A stretch of DNA of 64,000 bases from Acutalibacter sp. 1XD8-36 (GTDB lineage: Bacteria; Bacillota; Clostridia; Oscillospirales; Acutalibacteraceae): NCBI RefSeq assembly GCF_009917525.1, contig NZ_QZDU01000006.1, positions 62,001 to 126,000 on the forward strand, written 5' to 3'. The translations under genes and the position numbers were made by a program. Positions 22,626 through 30,593 of this stretch are shown here, one piece after another. Under the pieces are notes generated by a model, which did not search any database, had not been told where the DNA came from, and was given only the letters and a program-made list of their open reading frames with translations. How positions within the stretch are numbered: position 1 is the first letter of the stretch; every line of letters begins with the position of its first letter.

Positions 22626-22700
22626 CACTCCACACACCCCCGGCTCTTTTGCGTCCATTATAACATGGCGCCGGTTAAATTACTATTTGGCATATTGCAC

Positions 22701-22730
22701 AAAAAGAACGCCGGACCATCCAGGCCCGGC
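22701..22730 (-). terminator. Intrinsic terminator after the DUF1540 gene
   Basis: Minus strand GCCGGGCC-TGGAT-GGTCCGGC followed by GTTCTTTTTG. Confidence 0.75.
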
Positions 22731-22753
22731 GCCATTTGCTTATGGGTTTTCGC

Positions 22754-23080
22754 TTAGCCCTCGCGGAAGGTGCAGCACTCGGTGCCGGATTTGCCGGTCA
22801 CATCGTCGCAGCAGCAGCCCACGCAGACACACTCGGCCTCGCACCTGCAGTCGTTATTATAGGTGCAATTCTTGGCCTTGCAGTCGATGGCTGTCTCCGC
22901 GGACGCGCAGCCGCAGGAGCCTGCACTGTTGCTGCTCCCGCCGCGAGGCTCGAAGGACTCGCAGCAGGTCTGGCGGCTCTCCCGGGCGCCGGGACCCTCA
23001 ACCTTGATACCGGGCAGGTCGCAGAAGTTGTGCTCGTTATGGCGGCAGGCGGTCACTGAACATTCAAGCTTGTTTCTCAT
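22754..23080 (-). CDS. Cysteine-rich protein with two DUF1540 repeats
   Basis: Two DUF1540 units: about residues 5-45 (LECSVTACRHNEHNFCDLPGI … TCCESF) and about 64-105 (AIDCKAKNCTYNNDCRCEA … TECCTF). They are joined by a Gly/Ser linker. The spacing of 16 or more cysteines indicates metal or disulphide stabilisation. The family is typical of spore-forming Clostridia and has no assigned biochemistry. It is transcribed alone, with a terminator after it. Confidence 0.88.
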   Translation of the reverse strand: MRNKLECSVTACRHNEHNFCDLPGIKVEGPGARESRQTCCESFEPRGGSSNSAGSCGCASAETAIDCKAKNCTYNNDCRCEAECVCVGCCCDDVTGKSGTECCTFREG

Positions 23081-23148
23081 GGTAAATGCCCCCTATATTA
23101 TAGAAAGTGGTCGGACAGGGGTTAGTATTGCCGCAAAGCATCAAATTA

Positions 23149-24309
23149 TCAGCCCTCCGGGAAAAGGGAGTTCAGGTCCTCCACCCGCTGGTAGGTATTT
23201 GCAGCGGTGGCGCTGTTCATAAAGAGCACATCGGTTATGCCGTTATCCCTTATAAAGTCCGGCAGGCTCCCGGAAAAGCTCCTGAAGTCTATCATATATA
23301 CCTCGTCAAAGCTGGCGCCCATAAATGCCCCGGCAGCGTTGCCGTAGGATTCCTTTACCACTGCAAGCTTTCTGTTCATATATGAATTTTCATTCTGTAT
23401 GCGCACACATGGCAGGTCGCCCCAGAGGAACATGCTGTAGCCCATGGAGGCGTCGCTGCTGTTCACGCCGTCCAGCTGGGAGAAGTCATAGCCGTCGTAG
23501 CTCATAGCGGCCTTATAGGGGTATCCGGGCTCGAAGGTCTCGATATGGTCCGGGTTGTCATACAGGCAGTCCTCGCCGGTGACCTCGGCAAGATAGCCGT
23601 AGAAGTCCCGCTCGTGGCTCACAGCGTTAAACTGCTCCAGAGACGTACAGGGCACCTGGGCAACTTTGCAGAACTCCTCATAGGCGTAGTAGGCCCCCCG
23701 GGCGGTCCAGTGGGTGTCGGTGTTGAAATAGAGGTACTCCTCCTTATGCTGGTCCAGGGCGTCGCAGATGTCAACGGGCTGGGCGTATTTATAGGTGCTG
23801 TAGATATATCGTATATTGTCCTTTTGTGAGCCGCAGCCAAGGCTGTCCCGAAGCCTCTCCGGCAGGCCGTACTCGCTGTGGTTGGGGACTATCATATTAT
23901 ATACCTTCACATCGGCGGGCAGGTCCCTTGCAAAGCCGTCTATAGCCTGGGCGTAGGGATCCGAGGCCTCGTCGTAGCCGTAGAACAGTTCAAAGGCCAT
24001 ATTGTTCCAGATGTATATGCCCTCAGAGAGATAGCCGTCCTCGCCGTTGTCAGGTATGGGGCCGGGAGTGGGCGTTGGCTCCGGCGTAGGTGATGGAGTG
24101 GGCGCCGGAGTAGGCGTGGGCTCTGCCTCAGACTCCACGGCAGAGGATACAGGTGCCGGGCTGGGCCCCTTTGCCTCCTGCTCCTTATCCCTTAGGCCCA
24201 GCTCACGGACAAGGAGTATGCCCGCAGCCAGCAGGCCGGTGAGTATAATTATTACAGCTATAATGAGCCAGAGGCTCGGTCGATTGTCCGCATGATGCTT
24301 GCCTGGCAT
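23149..24309 (-). CDS. DHHW-family membrane-anchored SGNH/AlgX-like protein
   Basis: One transmembrane anchor (about residues 13-35), then a Pro/Thr-rich linker (TPTPAPTPSPTPEPTPTPG), then a DHHW domain of about 270 residues outside the membrane. The family motif appears as FNTDTHWTARGAYYAYEEF, with MIVPNHSEYGLP before it and VKESYGNA late. These domains resemble AlgJ/AlgX O-acetyltransferases that modify exported polysaccharides. No MBOAT partner is next to it, so the acyl donor route is unknown. It stands alone between two terminated genes. Confidence 0.82.
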   Translation of the reverse strand: MPGKHHADNRPSLWLIIAVIIILTGLLAAGILLVRELGLRDKEQEAKGPSPAPVSSAVESEAEPTPTPAPTPSPTPEPTPTPGPIPDNGEDGYLSEGIYIWNNMAFELFYGYDEASDPYAQAIDGFARDLPADVKVYNMIVPNHSEYGLPERLRDSLGCGSQKDNIRYIYSTYKYAQPVDICDALDQHKEEYLYFNTDTHWTARGAYYAYEEFCKVAQVPCTSLEQFNAVSHERDFYGYLAEVTGEDCLYDNPDHIETFEPGYPYKAAMSYDGYDFSQLDGVNSSDASMGYSMFLWGDLPCVRIQNENSYMNRKLAVVKESYGNAAGAFMGASFDEVYMIDFRSFSGSLPDFIRDNGITDVLFMNSATAANTYQRVEDLNSLFPEG

Positions 24310-24392
24310 AGGGGTCAGCTCCTTCCACTTTTATCCAGCCCCTAAATCATACCAGAATTTCCCCGGTAAAGCAAGCAAAGGCTAAAACTTTC

Positions 24393-25025
24393 TCAATCTT
24401 TCAGAATAAACCTCCCCAAAAGCTGCATGGCTATGAAGGCTACAATGCAGGTGACAAGTGTCTCGGGTATCATGTACATGCCGTTATAGCAGGTGGAGTA
24501 GATTATCCCAAGCTGTGGGCCGGTGAGGTAGCTGAGCCCGGGGAAGAAGTTTGCCACCAGCTCCTGCATATAGCCCACTTCCATAAACTGGGCCCAGAGC
24601 AGCCAGCCTGAGAGTATGGACGAAACATACCGCAGAAGTCCGGCTATAAGGCAGCCCAGGGTAAAGGCCGCGGGGTCATGCTTTATTTTGCCCCGGAATA
24701 TCCCCGCAAGGCCCAGCACCGTGAAGGCCAGCAGGTAGTCGAGGAATATGGAGCCGGCTACAGTCGCGCCGGATATGCCCTTGAGGGCGTCCAGGCCAAA
24801 GAGCAGCTGCAGCACGCTGAAGGTGAAGCCGGCCCCAAGGCCCCATTTTATCCCGGAGCGGAAGCTGAAAAGCATTACCGGCAGCATGGAGCAAAGGGTA
24901 ATTGAGCCGCCGTACGGCAGGTCGAAAACCTTCACAAAGGACAGCGCTGTCCCCAGGGCCACGAGAACTCCGGCAAGGACCAGGTTCTCCACATTTTTCG
25001 GGCGTGTGTTTGATGTGTTGTTCAT
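24393..25025 (-). CDS. thiT: ThiT, thiamine-binding S component of an ECF transporter
   Basis: A 210-residue protein with about six membrane helices. The ThiT signature is visible: PYGGSITLCSMLPVMLFSFRSGIKWGLGAGF, then the LDYLLAFTVLGLAGIF helix. ThiT binds thiamine and works with a shared EcfAAT energising module encoded elsewhere. The ATG at 25,025 follows AAAGGGAAA. The long leader contains a TPP riboswitch and terminator, so expression should fall when thiamine pyrophosphate is plentiful. Confidence 0.92.
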   Translation of the reverse strand: MNNTSNTRPKNVENLVLAGVLVALGTALSFVKVFDLPYGGSITLCSMLPVMLFSFRSGIKWGLGAGFTFSVLQLLFGLDALKGISGATVAGSIFLDYLLAFTVLGLAGIFRGKIKHDPAAFTLGCLIAGLLRYVSSILSGWLLWAQFMEVGYMQELVANFFPGLSYLTGPQLGIIYSTCYNGMYMIPETLVTCIVAFIAMQLLGRFILKD

Positions 25026-25060
25026 TTAGCATTTCCCTTTCTCAAAAAGATTATTTTTGA

Positions 25061-25102
25061 AAAATGAAAAGCGCCGCCCGGAAAAAATTTTCCGAACAGC
25101 GC
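25061..25102 (-). terminator. Riboswitch-controlled terminator of thiT
   Basis: Minus strand stem GCGC…CGGAA / TTCCG…GCGC followed by TTTTCATTTTT. It lies between the TPP aptamer and thiT. Confidence 0.8.
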
Positions 25103-25140
25103 AGAAGCTCCCAAAAGTATAGAATAAGCTTGGGAAAATG

Positions 25141-25285
25141 AGATGCTTCCTCCGTCGGTATTATCCGCCTCAGGTTCATAGGGTCTAAGCTCGCAGCTCC
25201 TCTCAGCACACCCGGGCCATCGTACCATAAGCCCGGGGACCTGCCAAAGCAGCGCTCTGGCAAGGTCCGCTCCCCTGCTCTTCAT
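25141..25285 (-). ncRNA. TPP riboswitch (THI element)
   Basis: On the minus strand, in order: GGGGAGC, a long variable P3 extension made of two hairpins, GCTGAGAGGAG, AGACCCTATGAACCTGA, and GGCGGATAATACCGACGGAGGAA. These are the conserved TPP-aptamer segments that bind the pyrimidine and the pyrophosphate. The promoter at 25,297-25,325 starts the transcript a few bases before it. Confidence 0.95.
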
Positions 25286-25296
25286 TTTTCGGTTTT

Positions 25297-25325
25297 ATTC
25301 TAGCCTATGTCCTTCTATTTGTCAA
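25297..25325 (-). promoter_or_regulatory. Promoter of the thiT leader
   Basis: Minus strand TTGACA, 17-bp spacer, TAGAAT. Confidence 0.8.
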
Positions 25326-25373
25326 TAGCGAATTTCTCCGGCACTGTCCAATGGCCTTTGCATAAATTTGCTA

Positions 25374-25413
25374 TTGCTTTTTCCCGGCTCATGGTTTATA
25401 ATACTTTATAAAG
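25374..25413 (+). promoter_or_regulatory. Promoter and possible operator of the LacI-type gene
   Basis: TTGCTT, 17-bp spacer, TATAAT (25,397-25,402), followed at once by the palindrome CTTTATAAAG (25,404-25,413) over the expected start point, which suggests autorepression. Confidence 0.6.
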
Positions 25414-25444
25414 AATTTATAAAAACGCTGGTGGTGTTTCAGTT

Positions 25445-26548
25445 ATGAAAGCAAAAGACCTTGCCAAAAAGCTGGGAGTTTCCCCCGCGACCATGTCCCT
25501 GGTGCTGAACAATAAGCCGGGTATCAGCAGCGCTCTGAGAAAGTCCCTTTTGGAGCAGATACATGAGCTTGGCTATGGGCAGATGCTGTGCGAGTCCTGC
25601 AGGGAGGGCTCGGCCCCGGGGCAGCAGGCGGCGGTGAAGGCAGAGGAGCCCGGCGGGGGCGGCTGCGCCTGCAAGTCCATTGCGTATTTTATCTACCATG
25701 AGCACGACTACCTGGAGGATATGAATGACCCGTATAACTTCTTCTCCGGGGTTCTGGAGGGCATAGAGGCCGAGGCCTGGGAGCATGACTACTACCTGAT
25801 AATGCTCCACGCCGGGCGGTACAAGAAGGCGACCATTGAGGAGCAGCTCCGCCGGGCGGGGAACGTGGCGGGAGTCATTGTGCACCCCTGCTCTATTGAC
25901 GAGAAGATTGCCGAGACCGTAAGGTCGCTGCCGGTGCCCTGCGTGTTTATGGACACCTACACCGACTCCACCTGGCAGCCGCCCTCGGTGTGTATCAGCA
26001 ACAGCCAGGGAATGCACCGGGTGGTGCGGCACCTGAAGGAGCTGGGGCACCGCCGCATAGGCTACGTGTCAAGCGGCTGGGAGAACCTTCTGAACCTGGA
26101 GCGCCGCCGCTGCTTTAGGGAGGCCATGAGGGACTTCGGGCTTTGCTGCAGCGAGAGCGACTTCTTCACAGCCGGGGAGGAGAGTGGCCTAGTGGACTAT
26201 ACCAGCCTTTCGGGGGATTTCGGGAGCGCCGGGAGCCTGCCCACGGCTATGGTCTGCGAAAACGACCGCCAGGCTTGGCGGACTATAATGGCTCTGCAGG
26301 CTGTTGGCAAGAGGGTCCCCGAGGATGTGTCTGTGGTGGGCTTTGACGACGGGGCCATCTGCACCACCATTGAGCCGAACATCACCACAATCCACAATTC
26401 GCCCCAGCTTATGGGCCGCCAGTGCGTGCTCATGCTGGAAAACCTCCTGCGCCTGAAGGACCTGGGAGAGGAGGCCTGGCTGCGCTATGAGCTGCCCGCA
26501 AGCCTGATTTTAAGGGAAAGCACAGGGCCCGCGCCCCTTGAACTGTAA
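25445..26548 (+). CDS. LacI-family transcriptional regulator
   Basis: The N-terminal helix-turn-helix is typical (AKDLAKKLGVSPATMSLVLNNKPGISSALRKSLLEQIHELGY). A periplasmic-binding-type effector domain follows from about residue 75 and ends RQCVLMLENLLRL. An insert at about 45-74 (CESCREGSAPGQQAAVKAEEPGGGGCACK) holds three or four cysteines and is unusual for the family. No sugar operon is adjacent, so the effector is unknown; the next gene is a monocistronic lipoprotein. Confidence 0.9.
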   Translation: MKAKDLAKKLGVSPATMSLVLNNKPGISSALRKSLLEQIHELGYGQMLCESCREGSAPGQQAAVKAEEPGGGGCACKSIAYFIYHEHDYLEDMNDPYNFFSGVLEGIEAEAWEHDYYLIMLHAGRYKKATIEEQLRRAGNVAGVIVHPCSIDEKIAETVRSLPVPCVFMDTYTDSTWQPPSVCISNSQGMHRVVRHLKELGHRRIGYVSSGWENLLNLERRRCFREAMRDFGLCCSESDFFTAGEESGLVDYTSLSGDFGSAGSLPTAMVCENDRQAWRTIMALQAVGKRVPEDVSVVGFDDGAICTTIEPNITTIHNSPQLMGRQCVLMLENLLRLKDLGEEAWLRYELPASLILRESTGPAPLEL

Positions 26549-26581
26549 GAAAATATTAATAAATTGTAACTATTGAAGCTC

Positions 26582-26639
26582 TTGACATTGTTCTTTTTCA
26601 GAGTTATAATTATTCGCGGCTTGGGATTACTCCAAGCCG
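26582..26639 (+). promoter_or_regulatory. Promoter plus 5' leader hairpin of the DUF4854 lipoprotein
   Basis: TTGACA (26,582-26,587), 17-bp spacer, TATAAT (26,605-26,610). The transcript would begin with the hairpin CGGCTTGG-gattact-CCAAGCCG (26,617-26,639), which may stabilise the mRNA. Confidence 0.75.
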
Positions 26640-26668
26640 TAATCTATGATTAGAAAGGTGAACCTAAA

Positions 26669-27253
26669 ATGAAAAAGAATGTTCTACGTACACTGGCCGC
26701 TGTGCTGGCCCTGACAATGCTGTTCTCACTGGCCGCCTGCGGCGACGACAAGGGCTCCGGCAGCTCCACCCCCAGCTCCAGCGAGACCAGTTCCGCAGCT
26801 GACGACAGCTCCAGCGAGTCCAGCACCGAGGAGTCCAGCTCTGAGGCTGAGGATAGCTCCGAGGAGAGCTCTGCGGCCTCCACCGGCGCTGCCGACGGCG
26901 TGTTCCCCACCGTCAAGGCTTTCCTGGAGGACCCCACCACTAAGGCCCAGCTGGACGCTTCCATCGAGCAGATGCTCGGCGGCGATGATTCCATGGACGT
27001 GACCCTGGAGGGCACTGAAGACACCCTGATTTATATGTTCAAGTTCAGCGACGAGGCCCTGGAGGGCGCCGATGAGAGCACTCTGAAGGCTAATCTTGAT
27101 GAAGGTCTCAACGAGGCGACTTTCGTATCCACCTTCGAGAACATCGCCGGCACTGTTGCTCAGGTTGTCGAGGCTGATAGCGTCAAGGTCAAGGTTGTTT
27201 ATGCCAAGGCTGACGGCACCGAGATTGCCAGCAAGGAGTACACCGGTAAGTAA
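26669..27253 (+). CDS. DUF4854 lipoprotein
   Basis: A lipoprotein signal peptide ends at the lipobox LAAC (Cys24). A Ser/Glu-rich low-complexity linker (about residues 28-70) leads to a DUF4854 domain of about 120 residues (FPTVKAFLEDPTTKAQLD … VFAKADGTEI type). The protein should sit on the outer face of the membrane. Function is unknown. Consensus promoter, strong SD (AAAGGTG) and dedicated terminator indicate high monocistronic expression. Confidence 0.85.
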   Translation: MKKNVLRTLAAVLALTMLFSLAACGDDKGSGSSTPSSSETSSAADDSSSESSTEESSSEAEDSSEESSAASTGAADGVFPTVKAFLEDPTTKAQLDASIEQMLGGDDSMDVTLEGTEDTLIYMFKFSDEALEGADESTLKANLDEGLNEATFVSTFENIAGTVAQVVEADSVKVKVVYAKADGTEIASKEYTGK

Positions 27254-27272
27254 TTTACAGCTAACATAGCAG

Positions 27273-27304
27273 AAAAGCCTCAGGGTCAAAACCCTGAGGC
27301 TTTT
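27273..27304 (+). terminator. Intrinsic terminator of the DUF4854 gene
   Basis: AAAAGCCTCAGGGT-CAAA-ACCCTGAGGCTTTT, perfect 14-bp stem. Confidence 0.9.
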
Positions 27305-27315
27305 GCTATTGGAGT

Positions 27316-27627
27316 TTACATCCGGCTCCTGTATCTGCGGTAAACATTGCTGCCAAGGGCGAGGGCTGCAACGAGGGCGCAGGCCCCCAGCAGCACCCAC
27401 ATGCCAAGGGAGAAGAAGCCCCGCAGGTCCATGGCGGGCCAGTCTGTGAGGCAGCCAAACCCATGGGTGAAAGGGGTCAGCATAAGGTCGAAGACAGCCC
27501 CCACCGCCCTTATGCCGAAGCTAAAGACGGCCCCGAAGAACCGCAGGCTTAAATCAGCCACCCAGGAGAGAAGCTTCCAGGCGTAGCCGAACATGGTGAA
27601 GAACAGGTCAAAGATAGATAGTGTCAT
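27316..27627 (-). CDS. Small hydrophobic membrane protein, 103 aa
   Basis: Begins MTLSIFDLFFTMFGYAWKLLSWVADLSLRFFGAVFSF. Two or three amphipathic to hydrophobic segments, the last (LGMWVLLGACALVAALALG, about residues 73-92) a clear membrane helix, followed by a basic end NVYRRYRSRM. It lies 24 bp after the ABC permease gene on the same strand, so it may be a late member of that operon. No family is recognised. Confidence 0.6.
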   Translation of the reverse strand: MTLSIFDLFFTMFGYAWKLLSWVADLSLRFFGAVFSFGIRAVGAVFDLMLTPFTHGFGCLTDWPAMDLRGFFSLGMWVLLGACALVAALALGSNVYRRYRSRM

Positions 27628-27651
27628 GTTAATACCCCCTGTATATTGTTT

Positions 27652-29682
27652 TTAGTTTGTGCTCTCGACTATACGGTAGTAGGTGCGGGCGGTGAGCAGG
27701 TAGATGACAAGGTAGAACATACTGAACACCAGCACACAGCCTGCCATGGACATGATTATCAGGTTAAAATTCACCATCTCCATGAGCATTAGTATCTTTT
27801 GCAGCATTGGGAAGGCGAAGCACAGGTGTATAAGGGCCATTAAGAGTGGCAGGAAGAAGACCATCAGGACCTGGCTGTGGATACTGCGCTTTACCTCCTG
27901 GTGGCTCATGCCCACCTTCTGCATGATGTCAAAGCGCTTTGCGTCCTCGTACCCTTCCGAGACCTGCTTATAGTAGATGATGAGCACGGTGCCCATGAGG
28001 AACATTGCCCCCATAAAGAGCCCTAGGAAGAATATCCCGCCAAAGAGCCCGGTGGCGTCCTCGCGCTCGCTTACGATATTGCGGCAGTAGTAGCTGAGTC
28101 CCCAGCCGTTTGTGCCGAGGCACTCCCAGCTTTTGCTGGTATCCATGACCCATCCCAGAAGCTCGTCGTAAACAGATACTATCTTCTCAGGGTCATGGCC
28201 GGCTATATCAAAGTATAAGAAATAAGATGGGTCCACCCAGGGCTCGTCGGAGGATATGCCTTCGCCGGGATTTTGCAGGCGGCCGTCCACTATCAGCTCC
28301 GGGTCGTTTATCACAAGGCCGTAGTTCTCGATATTATCATAATTGCTGAATTTGGAGTCGGTGTAGGGCATGTCTATTTTCTCCACCTGATAGGTCCTGC
28401 CGAAGACGGAGACGGTTTCGCTGTCAAATTTATTGCCCGGGTCGCATAGGAGAACCTTCCCGCTGTCGAGAGTGTAGTCCGTTTTGGCGAAGGCGTTATA
28501 ATCGTCTAAGGCGAAGATGGTGAAGAAGGCATAAACAGTGCCATACGCGGTTTCGTTCCTGAACTCGAAGCCGTCCCCCTGCCGGATAGCTCCCAGGTCC
28601 CAGGCGCGGTAGGTGAGCACATCATCCATCTGTGCGCTGTGGGCGGCTGCCGTCTCCTCCGCCTTAGCCTTTACCGAATCGAACTCATCCTGCAGGACGC
28701 CGGTGAAGCTCACATTTATATCCCGGGCACAACGGCTGCGCACCATGTCCTCTGTGCCTGTATATAGTGAGAAGGTGGTGGACACCGTCACCAGCAGGCA
28801 GGTAAACAGGATACAGATTGAGGCAAGTCCGGCGGCATTCTGCTTCATGCGGTAGAGCATACCTGAGACGGTGGTGAAGTGCCGGGTCTTATAGTAGAAG
28901 CCCTTGTTTTTCTTCAGGAGCTTGAGCATGGCTGTTATACCCACCATAAAGAGGAGGTATGTGCCCAGAATGACCAGTATTACAGCCACAAAGAACATTG
29001 TCAGGGCCGCTACAGGGTCCTCGATGGTGACAGCCATATAGTACCCGGCCCCCAGCAGTCCGGCGCCGATAATAGCCAGGAGCCAATGGGCCTTGGGCTC
29101 CTTCTCCCCTGTCTCCCCGCCGTGGAGCAGCTCAATGGGCTTTGACAGCCGCACCTGCAGGATATTATAGAGGGCTGTTGCCAGGAAGATACAGGCAAAG
29201 AGTATGATTGTGTTCCTGATGCCTGAGATGGGTATCACAAAGGGGATGAGCCCGGGCATACCAAGTAATTGCTCCAGGATAAGGAAGAATACCTTGGAGA
29301 ATATCACTCCGAAGCCGATACCCATTATAAGGCATACGGCGGCGGTCATAAAGGTCTCGGTGAGTATGACCCCGGCAATATGCCGCTTCTCCATGCCTAG
29401 GATATTGTATAGTCCCAGCTCCTTTTTCCGGCGCTTCATAAGGAAGCTGTTGGTGTAAAAGAGGAATATCGCGCCGAATATGGCTATGACATAGGTGCCA
29501 AGCTCCAAGGCCGCGCCGGAGCTTGTGACTCCGTAGAATTTTGAGCCCCTGGTCCCCATGGTGAGGGCGAAGAGCATATAGTACATCATGATTATCCCGG
29601 AGCCCGAGAGCAGGTAGGGCACCGTTACCCGGTAGCTGCTTTTAATGTTGTGGACCGCAAGCTTTGGATAGAGCTTAAACAT
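27652..29682 (-). CDS. BceB-type ABC transporter permease (FtsX-like)
   Basis: About ten membrane helices in the BceB plan. The N terminus is FKLYPKLAVHNIKSSYRVTVPYLLSGSG, an FtsX core follows (RRKKELGLYNILGMEKRHI), and a large extracellular loop of about 200 residues lies between helices 7 and 8. The protein ends with a second FtsX-like unit. These permeases remove peptide antibiotics from lipid II-cycle targets and form the sensor with a BceS kinase. ATG at 29,682 overlaps the ATPase stop by 8 bp; an earlier in-frame Met lies inside the ATPase gene. Partner: the ATPase at 29,675. Confidence 0.92.
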   Translation of the reverse strand: MFKLYPKLAVHNIKSSYRVTVPYLLSGSGIIMMYYMLFALTMGTRGSKFYGVTSSGAALELGTYVIAIFGAIFLFYTNSFLMKRRKKELGLYNILGMEKRHIAGVILTETFMTAAVCLIMGIGFGVIFSKVFFLILEQLLGMPGLIPFVIPISGIRNTIILFACIFLATALYNILQVRLSKPIELLHGGETGEKEPKAHWLLAIIGAGLLGAGYYMAVTIEDPVAALTMFFVAVILVILGTYLLFMVGITAMLKLLKKNKGFYYKTRHFTTVSGMLYRMKQNAAGLASICILFTCLLVTVSTTFSLYTGTEDMVRSRCARDINVSFTGVLQDEFDSVKAKAEETAAAHSAQMDDVLTYRAWDLGAIRQGDGFEFRNETAYGTVYAFFTIFALDDYNAFAKTDYTLDSGKVLLCDPGNKFDSETVSVFGRTYQVEKIDMPYTDSKFSNYDNIENYGLVINDPELIVDGRLQNPGEGISSDEPWVDPSYFLYFDIAGHDPEKIVSVYDELLGWVMDTSKSWECLGTNGWGLSYYCRNIVSEREDATGLFGGIFFLGLFMGAMFLMGTVLIIYYKQVSEGYEDAKRFDIMQKVGMSHQEVKRSIHSQVLMVFFLPLLMALIHLCFAFPMLQKILMLMEMVNFNLIIMSMAGCVLVFSMFYLVIYLLTARTYYRIVESTN

Positions 29683-30451
29683 TGCCCTGCGCCCCCTCTC
29701 TGCCGGTGGCAAGGACCGTAAGGGTTTCGGAAATGCTCTGGTACATCTGGTCGTCGGTCTGGCTGCCCCGGTATATCTGGTGGAACACCTGGCCGTCCTT
29801 TATAAAGAGCACCCTCCCCGCACGGCTGGCGGCCTGTATGGAGTGGGTCACCATCAGGACCGTCTGGCCTGAGGCGTTCACCTTTGAGAAGATGTCCATT
29901 ATCTGCCCGGCTGAGCGGGAGTCCAAGGCTCCGGTGGGCTCGTCGGCAAGTATCAGCTGGGGCTGGGTTATAATGGCCCTTGCTATGGCTACCCGCTGCT
30001 TCTGGCCCCCGGATATTTCATAGGGGAATTTTCCCAGGAGCTCTGCTATGCCAAGGCTCATTGCAATGGGCTCCAGGCGCTGGCGCATTTCGGGATACTT
30101 CTTCCCCGCCAGGACCAGGGGCAGGAAGATGTTGTCCTGGACGGAGAAGGTATCAAGAAGGTTGAAATCCTGGAAGACAAAGCCCAGGTTGTCCCGGCGG
30201 AAGGCGGATATCTCAGACTCCTTCAGGCTGGTGATATCCCGCATGTTAAGGTACACCTTGCCGGAGGTGGGCTTATCCAGGGCAGCTAAAATGTTCAGGA
30301 GGGTGGTCTTGCCGGAGCCGGATTCGCCCATTATGGCGGCGAACTCCCCCTCCTCCACAGTAAAGCTCACGTCCTGGAGGGCGTGGACCTGGGCGCCGCC
30401 CAGACGGTTTGAATAGGTCTTTTTCAGGTGTTCTACATTTAAAACTGGCAT
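29675..30451 (-). CDS. BceA-type ABC transporter ATPase
   Basis: Walker A GESGSGKTT (about residues 42-50), Q-loop VFQDFNLLD, signature SGGQKQR, Walker B LILADEPTG and switch THSI are all present. The 258-residue length is normal for the peptide-antibiotic resistance (BceA/MacB-like) class. It energises the permease at 27,652. The promoter region (30,485-30,560) carries three CTTACA boxes, the likely site of the response regulator at 31,594. Confidence 0.93.
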   Translation of the reverse strand: MPVLNVEHLKKTYSNRLGGAQVHALQDVSFTVEEGEFAAIMGESGSGKTTLLNILAALDKPTSGKVYLNMRDITSLKESEISAFRRDNLGFVFQDFNLLDTFSVQDNIFLPLVLAGKKYPEMRQRLEPIAMSLGIAELLGKFPYEISGGQKQRVAIARAIITQPQLILADEPTGALDSRSAGQIMDIFSKVNASGQTVLMVTHSIQAASRAGRVLFIKDGQVFHQIYRGSQTDDQMYQSISETLTVLATGREGAQGNV

Positions 30452-30484
30452 ATATAAATCTCCTTTACGTTTTTTGCATGGTTT

Positions 30485-30560
30485 AAGTATAGCGGGTAAT
30501 TCTTACAAAATCCATAAGCTGGGCTTACAAAATGGGGCCGTCAGCTTACAGTTTTGTAAG
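30485..30560 (-). promoter_or_regulatory. Regulated promoter of the BceAB-type genes with three phased boxes
   Basis: CTTACAAAAT occurs at 30,502 and 30,524, and CTTACAGTTTTGTAAG, an inverted pair, at 30,545-30,560. The starts are 22 and 21 bp apart, two helical turns, as expected for a response regulator dimer array. On the minus strand a TATACT -10 lies at 30,490-30,485, without a good -35, typical of an activator-dependent promoter. Confidence 0.7.
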
Positions 30561-30567
30561 GTTGGGC

Positions 30568-30593
30568 AAAAAAAGAAGCCCTTACAGGGCTTC
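30568..30593 (-). terminator. Intrinsic terminator of the two-component genes
   Basis: GAAGCCC-TGTAA-GGGCTTC on the minus strand followed by seven Ts; it overlaps the stop codon of the kinase. Confidence 0.88.
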
